A DNA stretch of 64,000 nt from Patescibacteria group bacterium. Its GTDB lineage: Bacteria; Patescibacteriota; Minisyncoccia; Moranbacterales; GWC2-37-73. Of this stretch, positions 56,582-64,000 are shown in pieces. The notes under the pieces were generated by a model. It was not told where the DNA came from. It worked only from the letters and a program-made list of their open reading frames with translations, and searched no databases. The stretch is from assembly GCA_022709545.1 (NCBI GenBank), contig JAKLIP010000001.1, positions 62,001 through 126,000 of the forward strand, given 5' to 3'. Made by a program: the position numbers and the translations under genes. Position 1 is the stretch's first letter; every line of letters starts with the position of its first letter.

Positions 56582-56638
56582 TAAAATGTTATTTTAAAAA
56601 ATGAATATAATAAAAATAAAATATAGGAGGGATGTATT

Positions 56639-57265
56639 ATGGCAGCAGGAAATAAGGAGGGTCTTCAGTGGATAATGACTCTTATGAATACTTTGTACAG
56701 TGTTTTTGATACACTGGGCAAAGTTAGCGAGAAGGTCCCAGATCAATGGAAGCAAAGACTTCCTGGATTCATGGGTTGGTCTCTCGAAGACGAGAGAATA
56801 TTTGACGGAATCCTCGGGCAGTTAAAAAACGAGGAGCAGGTAATAATCTCGAACTTTCTTTTCAATCAATGTAAGGAATTTGAGAGAAATAGGTTTATAA
56901 ATGTTGTTGCGGGAATGGAAGTTGTTCCCGCAAAACCAGAGGAAAAGGAGACGCGCTGGAGCGAGAAAACCGGGGGTGTTGTTTTTGAGAAAACCAAAGC
57001 CGGGTCTCCCGGAGTTGATTGTCGGAAGATTTTTTTGGAAAAATTTGCTTCCCTGATCAAAAATGATTTTGGAGGAGACTTGCAGAAAGCTTATGACTTC
57101 TGCATCAGCGGTCGGATTATAATTCCCGATCCGATGCATCAGAAAGCCAAGAGGTCTTTCAATGATTTGACTCAAAAAGTCAAAAATGCGTCAACCGATT
57201 TTTCTAACGACTGCAGGTCGTTCAGGGAAAGAGCTCGTATTCACAGACAAAATAAAAGGAGGTAA
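56639..57265 (+). CDS. Hypothetical protein with strong ribosome-binding site (208 aa)
   Basis: I do not recognise this protein. It is soluble, mostly helical and basic near the end (RSFRERARIHRQNKRR), with a Trp-rich piece near residues 35-46 (PDQWKQRLPGFM) and another helix-rich part with an LEKFASLIKNDFGGDLQKAYDFC run. Two cysteines in the middle do not form a pattern. The start is preceded by AGGAGGG 8 nt upstream and the composition looks somewhat more GC-rich than its neighbours. It is the first gene of a two-gene unit. Confidence 0.65.
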   Translation: MAAGNKEGLQWIMTLMNTLYSVFDTLGKVSEKVPDQWKQRLPGFMGWSLEDERIFDGILGQLKNEEQVIISNFLFNQCKEFERNRFINVVAGMEVVPAKPEEKETRWSEKTGGVVFEKTKAGSPGVDCRKIFLEKFASLIKNDFGGDLQKAYDFCISGRIIIPDPMHQKAKRSFNDLTQKVKNASTDFSNDCRSFRERARIHRQNKRR

Positions 57266-57270
57266 AGAAC

Positions 57271-57957
57271 ATGCCTATCGCTATTGAGGTGTTAGTTCTA
57301 TTAGTTGTAGCGGCAGTTTTCAGAAATGAAATTGCTGATTTGGTTGGTGGCGTATGTGATTATGCAATCGCCGATGTTTTTCCAATAATCATCAGAGCCT
57401 TGATCGTTATAGCTGTTGTTTGGTTTTTAATAACAGCTACAATAATCTTTACAGGTATATATGCCAATTCAAAAGGGTGTGCTGTTGTAATAAGCATACT
57501 GCTTCCGCTCTGGTTTGCTGCAACAGTTTTTTCATTCGCGGATAAGTATAAAGTATTTGGGCCGGTGGTGAAAATGTTAAGAAGCAAATTTATAGCTGGC
57601 ACAATTATTGTTGCAACTGCAGGATTGTTGTTTGGCGTTTGGTCGCCGGATGCTAAAGCCAGTTTTAATAACTGGCAATCGGCCAAGCAGAAAACAATTA
57701 CCATGGCGATGGAAAGGTCTGCCGAACTGGGTTCGATAGGGAAGCTGAATAGTATATCAGTTGCCTACAACAGCGGTGGCGTTATACTTGATCGTGAAGG
57801 CAAAGAACCTATGAGGTTCAAACCCGGAACACGAGTAAAGTTCCTAGAAAGGAAGGCCCCACAAGGAATGATTTGGGTACAGTTGGAAAACCAATTCGGG
57901 GACTTTGTAACCGGCAACAATGAGGTCATGTTCCCAATTGACAAAGTAGATTTATAA
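57271..57957 (+). CDS. Hypothetical membrane protein with C-terminal SH3-like end (228 aa)
   Basis: Three to four membrane helices (3-18, 39-65, 67-90, 105-123) are followed by a soluble part (about 125-228). The last 60 residues contain VILDREGKEPMRFKPGTRVKFLERKAPQGMIWVQLENQFGDFVTGNN, which resembles a bacterial SH3-like/ligand-binding beta fold. The ATG is preceded by AAAAGGAGG 8 nt upstream, and it follows the previous gene by 5 bp. Function unknown. Confidence 0.65.
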   Translation: MPIAIEVLVLLVVAAVFRNEIADLVGGVCDYAIADVFPIIIRALIVIAVVWFLITATIIFTGIYANSKGCAVVISILLPLWFAATVFSFADKYKVFGPVVKMLRSKFIAGTIIVATAGLLFGVWSPDAKASFNNWQSAKQKTITMAMERSAELGSIGKLNSISVAYNSGGVILDREGKEPMRFKPGTRVKFLERKAPQGMIWVQLENQFGDFVTGNNEVMFPIDKVDL

Positions 57958-57973
57958 ATTGATAACTTCTTAT

Positions 57974-57986
57974 AAAAGGAGGTGAT
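57974..57986 (+). other. Orphan Shine-Dalgarno-like sequence
   Basis: AAAAGGAGGTGAT matches the complement of the 16S 3' end but is followed by no ORF, only GTG ATA TAA and then a terminator. Confidence 0.6.
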
Positions 57987-57988
57987 AT

Positions 57989-58018
57989 AAAGCCTAGAGA
58001 AATTTTTCTCTAGGCTTT
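57989..58018 (+). terminator. Terminator after the two-gene unit
   Basis: AAAGCCTAGAGAAA and TTTCTCTAGGCTTT form a 14-bp perfect hairpin with a 2-nt loop. Confidence 0.75.
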
Positions 58019-58068
58019 TAAAATTTCCAGAATTATCCACAGCTATGGGATTAAATTGTATTTTGTGG

Positions 58069-58074
58069 TATAAT
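58069..58074 (+). promoter_or_regulatory. Extended -10 promoter of the ATPase unit
   Basis: TATAAT preceded by TGG (TGN-type extended -10), about 80 nt before the start at 58152. No convincing -35. Confidence 0.45.
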
Positions 58075-58151
58075 TTATTTAAACAAACATTAAAGTTTAT
58101 ATTAATGTGTTTGAATCGTATTTAATTATGATCCAAACATGCTGATTTTCT

Positions 58152-60344
58152 ATGGAAAAACCAAATATCGATAATCACGATGAAGATGAGGAAATCCCGT
58201 TTGGATTCAATCCTAAAAACATGTATCCGGATTTAGTTGAGATGAATGAAGAAAAAGAGGGAGAAGATGAAGCAGAAAAAAAGGCGTGGGAAAATTATGA
58301 AAGATTTCCTGATCAAGAAGAAGCAGCTGAAAACAAAAAAGAAGAAGTCAAATCAACAGAAGCTGAACCGGAAAACAAAGATAAAAACATAGAAACAAGA
58401 GAACAAAAAATAGAAAGATTAAGAAAAGAAGTCGATGAAGCACGCAAGGAATATCTGGAAGTTGATTACAAAAAAAACACAGCGCTTACCCGTATCAGAA
58501 AATTTTTTATAAGTGTCAGAAAAGACAATGAAGGAAGGCAATTTGAAAAAGACACGGAAGTCGCTTTCTTAAGGGCACATTATGACAATAAACTTTTTGA
58601 TTTGCAAAAAGAATTAAGTGCAGGAGCAAAGGAAAAAGGAGCTACGAATGAAGAATTAGAAAAGATATACATAGAGTTTATAACAGAACAGAGGATAACA
58701 ATGGCTGATGAAACTTCCAATGTGAGAGCTGAACAGATGTTCAAATCTAAATGGGGACAGATAGGTGATAAATTAGCCAGTGTTATAAAAGATTATAGAA
58801 GCTTGCCTTTAAAAAGAAAATTGCAAATAAGCGCTGTTTTTATGGGTATGACTGCTTTGACAGTTGGAACAGGAGCAGCAGCTATTGTTGGCGGAGCAGT
58901 GGTTGCCAGAAGAGTTTTTATGGGCATGGTAGCTGGCTATGGTGCGAAAAAAGGGCTTGAAGCTTGGGGAAAAAAGAAGGAAAAGAAACAAGTTGAAAAA
59001 GAAAAGCAAGATTTTTCAGAATATCTGAAAAATCTGGAAAAAATGAGTGATGAAGAAAAAAGAAATGAATTGCTGAAGTATAGTAAATACAAAATAAAAG
59101 AAAATGCTTCCAAGGAAGAAAAGGAAAAGCAAGAAGAAAAGATTAACCATGCTATTCAAAAAGAAAACTTCAGATTTGCGATATTGGAAGCAAAAACGGA
59201 AGAAATAGCCATTAAAGACAAAGAAAATTATATTAATAAGATAAAAAATAGGGACATCAAACAAACTGCGACAGGAGTGGCAGTGGGATCCGTGATTGCT
59301 TTCGGTGGTCAGATATATAGATTTTTTAGTGATCATTTTGGGCCGGAACAGGCTGAGCAAATTAGTCATGGTTCTACTGATAAGCTTAATTATGATAAAA
59401 TTAATAAAAGCAGTTTAATGGGAGGTAATCCTAACGTAGAAGAAACAATTAATGATAAAGGAGCTATCTCAGTTAAAGGCATTCATGAAGGATTGCCAGA
59501 TTCTGCACATGTTGAAAATTTAACGATAAAAGAAGGTAGCAGTATTGAAAAAACGTTAATTGAATACATGAAAACTTCCCACCCTGAAATCAAAAATCCC
59601 GGAGCTGCCGCACATCGTATCTGGCTGGATTATATGCATGACAACAAAGAAAATATCATAAAATCTGTCGGTGCCGACGGATATGAAAGTATGCTGAAAG
59701 ATGGAATGGTAAATGTAAAAGCCGGCACAGGTTTGAATGTAGTTTTTGATAAAAACGGATTAAGCCTGCACAATATAGCCGGAAACATAAGCCATATTGA
59801 ACATGCCGATTTCAGTCCTGATGATTTTAAGTCTCCTTCGCTTGAAGATATCTCAGCTCCCGAAGAGCCTGCAGTTGAAGATAATATCACTCCGGAACCT
59901 GAAGAATTTTCTGATCAAGCTACAATAGATGAAATGAAAGAGTCTAGCGCTGATTTGCAGTCAGATATAGATAAATTAGAGAAATATGAAAAATATGTAT
60001 CCCATCACGCAGGCCCACAGGCAGCTATGGAGCGTAATTTTGCCAATGCGGAACTGCACAAACTTTTGATGGAAAAGAGCATCTTAGATCTGCCAGACAC
60101 CAGGGGCAGTGCCATTGAAATTAAAAATAATATTTTCGGTAAATCTGTAAAAATTTTTTCAGAACTTAAAAATCAAAATTTAGCTGAAATTATGAAATCA
60201 GAAGAGGCTAAAGCAGCTTTTCTGGAAAAAATTCCAAAGAAAGGAGCAATGTTTTTCAATAAACTTATAGAACAAGTGCCACCTAAACCGGGAGACACTA
60301 CGATCAGATGGATTGCCAGGGTTGTAATTGAGGCTAAGAAATAA
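58152..60344 (+). CDS. Large hypothetical with coiled coils and a two-helix membrane hairpin (730 aa)
   Basis: I do not recognise the family. The first 110 residues are acidic and disordered (EEEIPFG, then many E/K), followed by coiled coil, a glycine/alanine-rich hydrophobic hairpin (about 225-270; MGMTALTVGTGAAAIVGGAVVARRVFMGMV) flanked by KKKEKK, another long Lys/Glu coiled coil (about 280-365), a weak hydrophobic piece near 375-390 and an extended C-terminal half. It heads a cluster with three smaller genes and a TraD-like ATPase, which suggests a membrane-complex partner. It is found next to such genes in CPR bacteria, but no function is known to me. Confidence 0.65.
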   Translation: MEKPNIDNHDEDEEIPFGFNPKNMYPDLVEMNEEKEGEDEAEKKAWENYERFPDQEEAAENKKEEVKSTEAEPENKDKNIETREQKIERLRKEVDEARKEYLEVDYKKNTALTRIRKFFISVRKDNEGRQFEKDTEVAFLRAHYDNKLFDLQKELSAGAKEKGATNEELEKIYIEFITEQRITMADETSNVRAEQMFKSKWGQIGDKLASVIKDYRSLPLKRKLQISAVFMGMTALTVGTGAAAIVGGAVVARRVFMGMVAGYGAKKGLEAWGKKKEKKQVEKEKQDFSEYLKNLEKMSDEEKRNELLKYSKYKIKENASKEEKEKQEEKINHAIQKENFRFAILEAKTEEIAIKDKENYINKIKNRDIKQTATGVAVGSVIAFGGQIYRFFSDHFGPEQAEQISHGSTDKLNYDKINKSSLMGGNPNVEETINDKGAISVKGIHEGLPDSAHVENLTIKEGSSIEKTLIEYMKTSHPEIKNPGAAAHRIWLDYMHDNKENIIKSVGADGYESMLKDGMVNVKAGTGLNVVFDKNGLSLHNIAGNISHIEHADFSPDDFKSPSLEDISAPEEPAVEDNITPEPEEFSDQATIDEMKESSADLQSDIDKLEKYEKYVSHHAGPQAAMERNFANAELHKLLMEKSILDLPDTRGSAIEIKNNIFGKSVKIFSELKNQNLAEIMKSEEAKAAFLEKIPKKGAMFFNKLIEQVPPKPGDTTIRWIARVVIEAKK

Positions 60345-60379
60345 AAGATGGATAAAAAAAATAAAACTAAAATAAAAAT

Positions 60380-60703
60380 ATGGCAACAAAGATAGATGAA
60401 AATATAAATCCTCAGTCAGCAGCTCTGGCCGGGCTGATAAAAGATCTTGGAATCAACACCCTCTCTAAAAATAAACAGGATGAACTTTTGATTAAAATGA
60501 CGGAAGTTTTGCTAAAACGCATTTTCTTGGAAACAATGGAAAAACTTGGTGAACAGGGCAGGGAAAGGTATGAAAAAATAATAGAAGGTGAGGTTACTCC
60601 GGAACAGATGGAAGAATTTTTTATGGATAATATAAAGGATTATGATAAAATGGTTGAGAGAGTTATTGAGGAATTTAAAAATGAAATGGTAACTGGTAAT
60701 TAA
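60380..60703 (+). CDS. Small conserved CPR protein (107 aa; DUF5663-like)
   Basis: An acidic, helical protein: KIDENINPQSAALAGLIKDLGINTLSKNKQDELLIKMTEVLLKRIF forms one conserved helix pair and the Gly-Glu-Gln-rich VTPEQMEEFFMDNIKDYDKM the second. It resembles the DUF5663 family, known mostly from CPR genomes. No catalytic pattern is seen. It lies 14 bp before the next gene and probably belongs to the ATPase cluster. Confidence 0.65.
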   Translation: MATKIDENINPQSAALAGLIKDLGINTLSKNKQDELLIKMTEVLLKRIFLETMEKLGEQGRERYEKIIEGEVTPEQMEEFFMDNIKDYDKMVERVIEEFKNEMVTGN

Positions 60704-60717
60704 TAAGTATAAAAAAT

Positions 60718-61155
60718 ATGGATCCAGTAAAGTATAATTTAGAACCGATAGATGAAAGTGATTTGAATTTTAACAAGGAAGAGCCGATAAAAAAGGAAAA
60801 CAATCCTGAAAATGCTCCTCTTTCAAAAGTTGAACGCGAATCTTACCAGGAAATAAGTGCTGTCGAGAAGGATGATGCTTATAGTAAAATTTTATCAAAA
60901 ATAAAAACCCAGACCGATGACAATGCAAGCCAGAGTGACATTGTAAGTGATGCTAAAACAGGAATGCAGATAATGGATGCAGAAACACAAATCCAGCATC
61001 TTATAGACCTTGCCCAGCAGAAAGGTGTTATTCATGCGGTTAAAGTCGCTAGGCATATGGAGAATAACTACGTTTTAGACACTTTTCATGATAGAATGCT
61101 GGCTGATGAACTGCATGACGCATTAGTTAAAAGGGGAATGATAAAAGAAATATAG
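60718..61155 (+). CDS. Hypothetical acidic protein (145 aa)
   Basis: I do not recognise this protein. The first 60 residues are low-complexity and acidic (DESDLNFNKEEPIKKENNPEN). The C-terminal half, from about residue 85, is predicted to be a compact helix bundle (AETQIQHLIDLAQQKGVIHAVKVARHMENNYVLDTFHDRM). There is no membrane segment. It precedes the ATPase by 45 bp, and may be an accessory or substrate-binding partner. Confidence 0.6.
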   Translation: MDPVKYNLEPIDESDLNFNKEEPIKKENNPENAPLSKVERESYQEISAVEKDDAYSKILSKIKTQTDDNASQSDIVSDAKTGMQIMDAETQIQHLIDLAQQKGVIHAVKVARHMENNYVLDTFHDRMLADELHDALVKRGMIKEI

Positions 61156-61200
61156 GTTATAAATTTAAGTTTTGGTATTGAAATATAAATAAAAATAAAA

Positions 61201-63663
61201 ATGAATAATTTTGATTTGAATGTTATTTTTGTTCCATTGGCTATACTTCTTTCGGTAATCGCTTTTTTAAGCGGTTTTTTCTGGATTTTCCGTAGCTTTT
61301 TAAACTATCGCGCACAAATCAGCCGAAGCATGAATATGGATCTTGAAATAGTGCGTGTAACGAAAATCATAAAAGAAAAGAAAGAAACTTCAGCGGATAG
61401 TGAAGCTTGGAAAGAAGAAATTGGAGCCATGGAACAACTCCTAGCTTCTCTTTCCAACATTCGGGAGAAAAAATCTTTTTTAGCTCAGTTTTTATATGAT
61501 GAACCTTATATAGCTCTTGAAATAGCTAATCCTTCTAACAGCGAGGAAATATTTTTTTATTTAGCAGTACCTAAAAAATTTCGTGAAAGTATAGAAAAAC
61601 AAATTCATAGTTATTTTCCAAATTCTTCAATTGAAAAAGTTACAGATTATACTATTTTTTCTCCAAAGAGTTTTACCGCAGCAGCGATGTTGGGACTTAA
61701 AAAAAGTCATGCTTTGCCTGTCCTTACTTATGAAAGTATGAATGTCGATCCCTTGAATGAGATATCTAATGCACTCAGCAAGCTTAAATCAGAAGAAGAG
61801 GGAGCCGCTATCCAGATCATTTTGCGCAATGCAGGAAAAAAATGGCGTAATTTAGGACGCTCTATTGCACATAATATGCAACAGGGGAAACAGCTCAAAG
61901 ATGCTCATCCAGGCTCGATAGCTATAGAGCTTGGGAAAGGCATGGTTCAAGTTGTCCAAAATAAGCCAGCAGAAAAAATTCTCAACAAAAATGCTGTTCA
62001 ATTAACCCCCGAAGAGCAAGAGTTGGTCAAAAAAATTGAAACAAAATCAAATAAAGCTGGCTTTAAGGTAAATATACGTATGCTTGCTTCTGCCGACTCT
62101 CAGCAACGTGCCGATGAAATATTAGCCCAGATGGAAAATGCGTTCGGACAATTTGAAAACCATGAAGTCAATCACTATGTAATTAAAAAAAGAATAAAAG
62201 AGAAAAAAATATCATTTGATTATATCTTTAGAAATTTTGATGAAGATAATTCTATGATTTTGTCCACAGAAGAAATTGCCAGTATCTTTCATTTCCCAAT
62301 TTCCACCACTGAAACTCCAAAAATAAAATGGCTCAAAGCTGGAGCTGCTCCGCCACCTACAAATATTCCAAAGGAAGGCATATTGTTAGGGTTTAATGAT
62401 TATAGGGGACTAGAAACTCCAATTCGTATTACTGACAATGACAGAAGAAGGCATCTTTATGTTATAGGTCAAACCGGCGTTGGTAAATCGGTTTTTCTTC
62501 AAGAAATGGCTAAACAAGACGCGAGGAATGGAAAAGGTTTCTGTTTTATTGATCCGCATGGAGATGCTATTGAAGATATTTTAACTTCCATACCTAAGGA
62601 AAGAGCAGAAGATGTCATTATTTTTGATCCGTCTGATGTTGAACGCCCATTTGGTCTTAATATGCTTGAATATGACCCTTCACATCCAGAACAGAAAACT
62701 TTTATTATAAATGAAATGATAGGCATCTTTGATCAATTGTATGATCTTAAAGCAACTGGTGGTCCTATGTTTGAACAATATGTCAGAAATGCAATGCTTC
62801 TTATTATGGAAGATCCTGAGTCTGGCTCTACTCTTATGGAAATTTCCAAAGTTTTAGCGGATGAAAATTTTAGAAAAATGAAGCTTTCTAAATGTAAGAA
62901 TCCGGTAGTTTCAGATTTTTGGCTGAAAGAAGCTGAGAAAGCCGGAGGTGAAGCGGCTTTAGCAAATATGGTTCCTTATATTACTTCAAAACTTACAACT
63001 TTCGTTTCTAATGATATGATGCGTCCAATTATTGCCCAGCAAAAAAGCACTCTCAATTTCAGGGAGACAATGGATAATGGCAAAATATTGCTTGTTAATT
63101 TATCAAAAGGAAAAATAGGAGAAATTAATGCCAGGCTCTTGGGTATGGTAATAGTAGGAAAGGTATTAATGGCAGCTCTTTCAAGGGTTGATACGCCGGA
63201 ACAAGATAGAAAAGATTTCTACCTATATATGGATGAGTTTCAGAATGTAACTACCAATTCAATAGCACAGATCTTATCAGAAGCCAGAAAATATCGTTTG
63301 TGTTTAATTATAGCTCATCAGTTTATTGCCCAATTAAAAGAAGAAATCTCAAAAGCTGTTTTTGGTAATGTCGGATCACTAGCAGCTTTTCGTGTAGGAG
63401 CTGAAGATGCGGATTTCTTGGAAAAACAGTTTTTACCAATTTTTACCGCTAATGATTTGGTAAATGTAGACAATAGAAACTGTTTTACTAAAGTTTTAAT
63501 CAATAATGAACTTTCAAAGCCTTTTAATATGAAAACATATTCTCCAACCAAGGGTGATCAGGTTACAGCGAATTATCTGAAAGAGCTTTCCAGATTGAAA
63601 TATGGAAGAGATGGCAATATTGTAAATAGGGAAATTATGGAAAGAGCAAAATTCTCAGTATAA
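61201..63663 (+). CDS. TraD/VirD4/HerA-like membrane ATPase (820 aa)
   Basis: A P-loop ATPase of the type IV secretion coupling-protein kind. One N-terminal membrane helix (about 8-32). Walker A YVIGQTGVGKSVFLQEM (about 420-436), Walker B-like FCFIDPHGDAIEDI (about 446-459) and a C-terminal TraM-binding-like segment LYMDEFQNVTTNSIAQILSEARKY (about 677-700) and LIIAHQFIAQL. The region about 30-400 is long and not recognised. Such proteins are common in CPR genomes; they might move DNA or protein, but no relaxase or other T4SS gene is in the window. Confidence 0.8.
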   Translation: MNNFDLNVIFVPLAILLSVIAFLSGFFWIFRSFLNYRAQISRSMNMDLEIVRVTKIIKEKKETSADSEAWKEEIGAMEQLLASLSNIREKKSFLAQFLYDEPYIALEIANPSNSEEIFFYLAVPKKFRESIEKQIHSYFPNSSIEKVTDYTIFSPKSFTAAAMLGLKKSHALPVLTYESMNVDPLNEISNALSKLKSEEEGAAIQIILRNAGKKWRNLGRSIAHNMQQGKQLKDAHPGSIAIELGKGMVQVVQNKPAEKILNKNAVQLTPEEQELVKKIETKSNKAGFKVNIRMLASADSQQRADEILAQMENAFGQFENHEVNHYVIKKRIKEKKISFDYIFRNFDEDNSMILSTEEIASIFHFPISTTETPKIKWLKAGAAPPPTNIPKEGILLGFNDYRGLETPIRITDNDRRRHLYVIGQTGVGKSVFLQEMAKQDARNGKGFCFIDPHGDAIEDILTSIPKERAEDVIIFDPSDVERPFGLNMLEYDPSHPEQKTFIINEMIGIFDQLYDLKATGGPMFEQYVRNAMLLIMEDPESGSTLMEISKVLADENFRKMKLSKCKNPVVSDFWLKEAEKAGGEAALANMVPYITSKLTTFVSNDMMRPIIAQQKSTLNFRETMDNGKILLVNLSKGKIGEINARLLGMVIVGKVLMAALSRVDTPEQDRKDFYLYMDEFQNVTTNSIAQILSEARKYRLCLIIAHQFIAQLKEEISKAVFGNVGSLAAFRVGAEDADFLEKQFLPIFTANDLVNVDNRNCFTKVLINNELSKPFNMKTYSPTKGDQVTANYLKELSRLKYGRDGNIVNREIMERAKFSV

Positions 63664-63700
63664 GAAACAAAGCAATTTTTAATTAAATAAAAATTCAATA

Positions 63701-63726
63701 TTAAAACGGCTCAAATGCCGTTTTAA
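63701..63726. terminator. Bidirectional terminator
   Basis: TTAAAACGGC and GCCGTTTTAA around TCAAAT, perfect 10 bp, between the convergent ATPase and edge genes. Confidence 0.8.
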
Positions 63727-63733
63727 ATTTTAC

Positions 63734-64000
63734 TTATTGTATTGAAATTGAAATCAATTCCGAAGAAGTTGTTATGTAGGCAAGTTTATTGATTTCGTCG
63801 ACTGAAAGTGAAGTCCCATTAGCTAAGGATTCATTAAAGTATTGTTTGATAATAGTGCCGTCGGTTTTATTATACTGAATTATCCTTGATTTTTTGGCAT
63901 CTAAAGCGTAAAGCGATGAAGAATTTATGTTTGTAAAAATCTTATCAAAATTGACTGGCGTATTGGAATTTTCCAGGGAGAAATCTTGTTTTTTGCCTTT
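63734..64000 (-). CDS. C-terminal part of a beta-propeller-like protein (partial)
   Basis: An open frame on the minus strand runs from the window edge to a stop at 63734-63736. It encodes 88 residues with the repeating pattern SSLYALDAKKSRIIQYNKTDG and NGTSLSVDEINKLAYITT, which resembles NHL/PQQ-type beta-propeller blades, where strands of one blade end with a hydrophobic run. The N-terminal part lies beyond the window, so its full domain set is unknown. Confidence 0.6.
   Translation of the reverse strand, partial: KGKKQDFSLENSNTPVNFDKIFTNINSSSLYALDAKKSRIIQYNKTDGTIIKQYFNESLANGTSLSVDEINKLAYITTSSELISISIQ

Overview
The window looks like chromosomal DNA of a Patescibacteria/CPR bacterium, probably of the Parcubacteria group. 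This placement is an inference from gene content: AT-rich, tightly packed genes with few strong Shine-Dalgarno sites; a type IV pilus (T4P) system with no secretin gene in view; a 23S-5S unit with no 16S beside it and with inserted segments in the 23S; and many small conserved proteins with no known function. The standard genetic code fits every reading frame.

Layout. 1-1735: two tRNA-Ser genes among tRNA fragments, a small hypothetical gene and two candidate structured RNAs. 1733-3055 (minus): an acidic hypothetical protein and a ComF-family protein. 3131-12777: the T4P machine, in the order pilM, pilN, pilO, pilB, a CheY-like regulator, pilT, pilC, three small pilins and the prepilin peptidase pilD. 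12784-22220: five large proteins, each with a type IV pilin N-terminus fused to a long glycine-rich (probably polyglycine-II) domain. They are ordered A1-B1-C-A2-B2, where A1/A2 and B1/B2 share nearly identical N-terminal halves and unrelated C-terminal halves. 22316-26997: a GIY-YIG nuclease cassette bounded by a perfect 20-bp inverted repeat, ligA, gatC, gatA and a membrane-anchored hypothetical. 27060-27483: tRNA-fMet, a second CAU tRNA and tRNA-Asp. 27613-34139: gyrB, membrane proteins and an O-antigen-ligase-like TPR protein. 34203-38020: 23S and 5S rRNA. 38123-52956: growth, wall and division genes (rodA, rpmF, nusB, rnc, murD, murA, mreB, ftsQ) mixed with two glycosyltransferases, a CAP protein, an amidohydrolase and holB. 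53001-56465 (minus): two GT-C (family 39) glycosyltransferases. 56639-57957: a two-gene unit with unusually strong ribosome-binding sites. 58152-63663: three hypotheticals and a TraD/VirD4-like ATPase. The edge cuts a minus-strand gene that ends at 63734.

How it works together. PilB and PilT would extend and retract a pilus built on PilC and PilMNO. PilD would process the three small pilins and the five glycine-rich pseudopilins. The most interesting part of the window is this last set. It looks like a modular, recombining family of pilus-tip or surface adhesins, with constant pilin/cysteine-rich front ends and variable polyglycine display domains. One member carries an extra C-terminal half borrowed from the B class, with a phage-tail-like module inside it. 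In host-attached CPR bacteria such proteins are good candidates for host recognition. That role is inference; the repeats, the chimera and the domain pattern are visible in the sequence.
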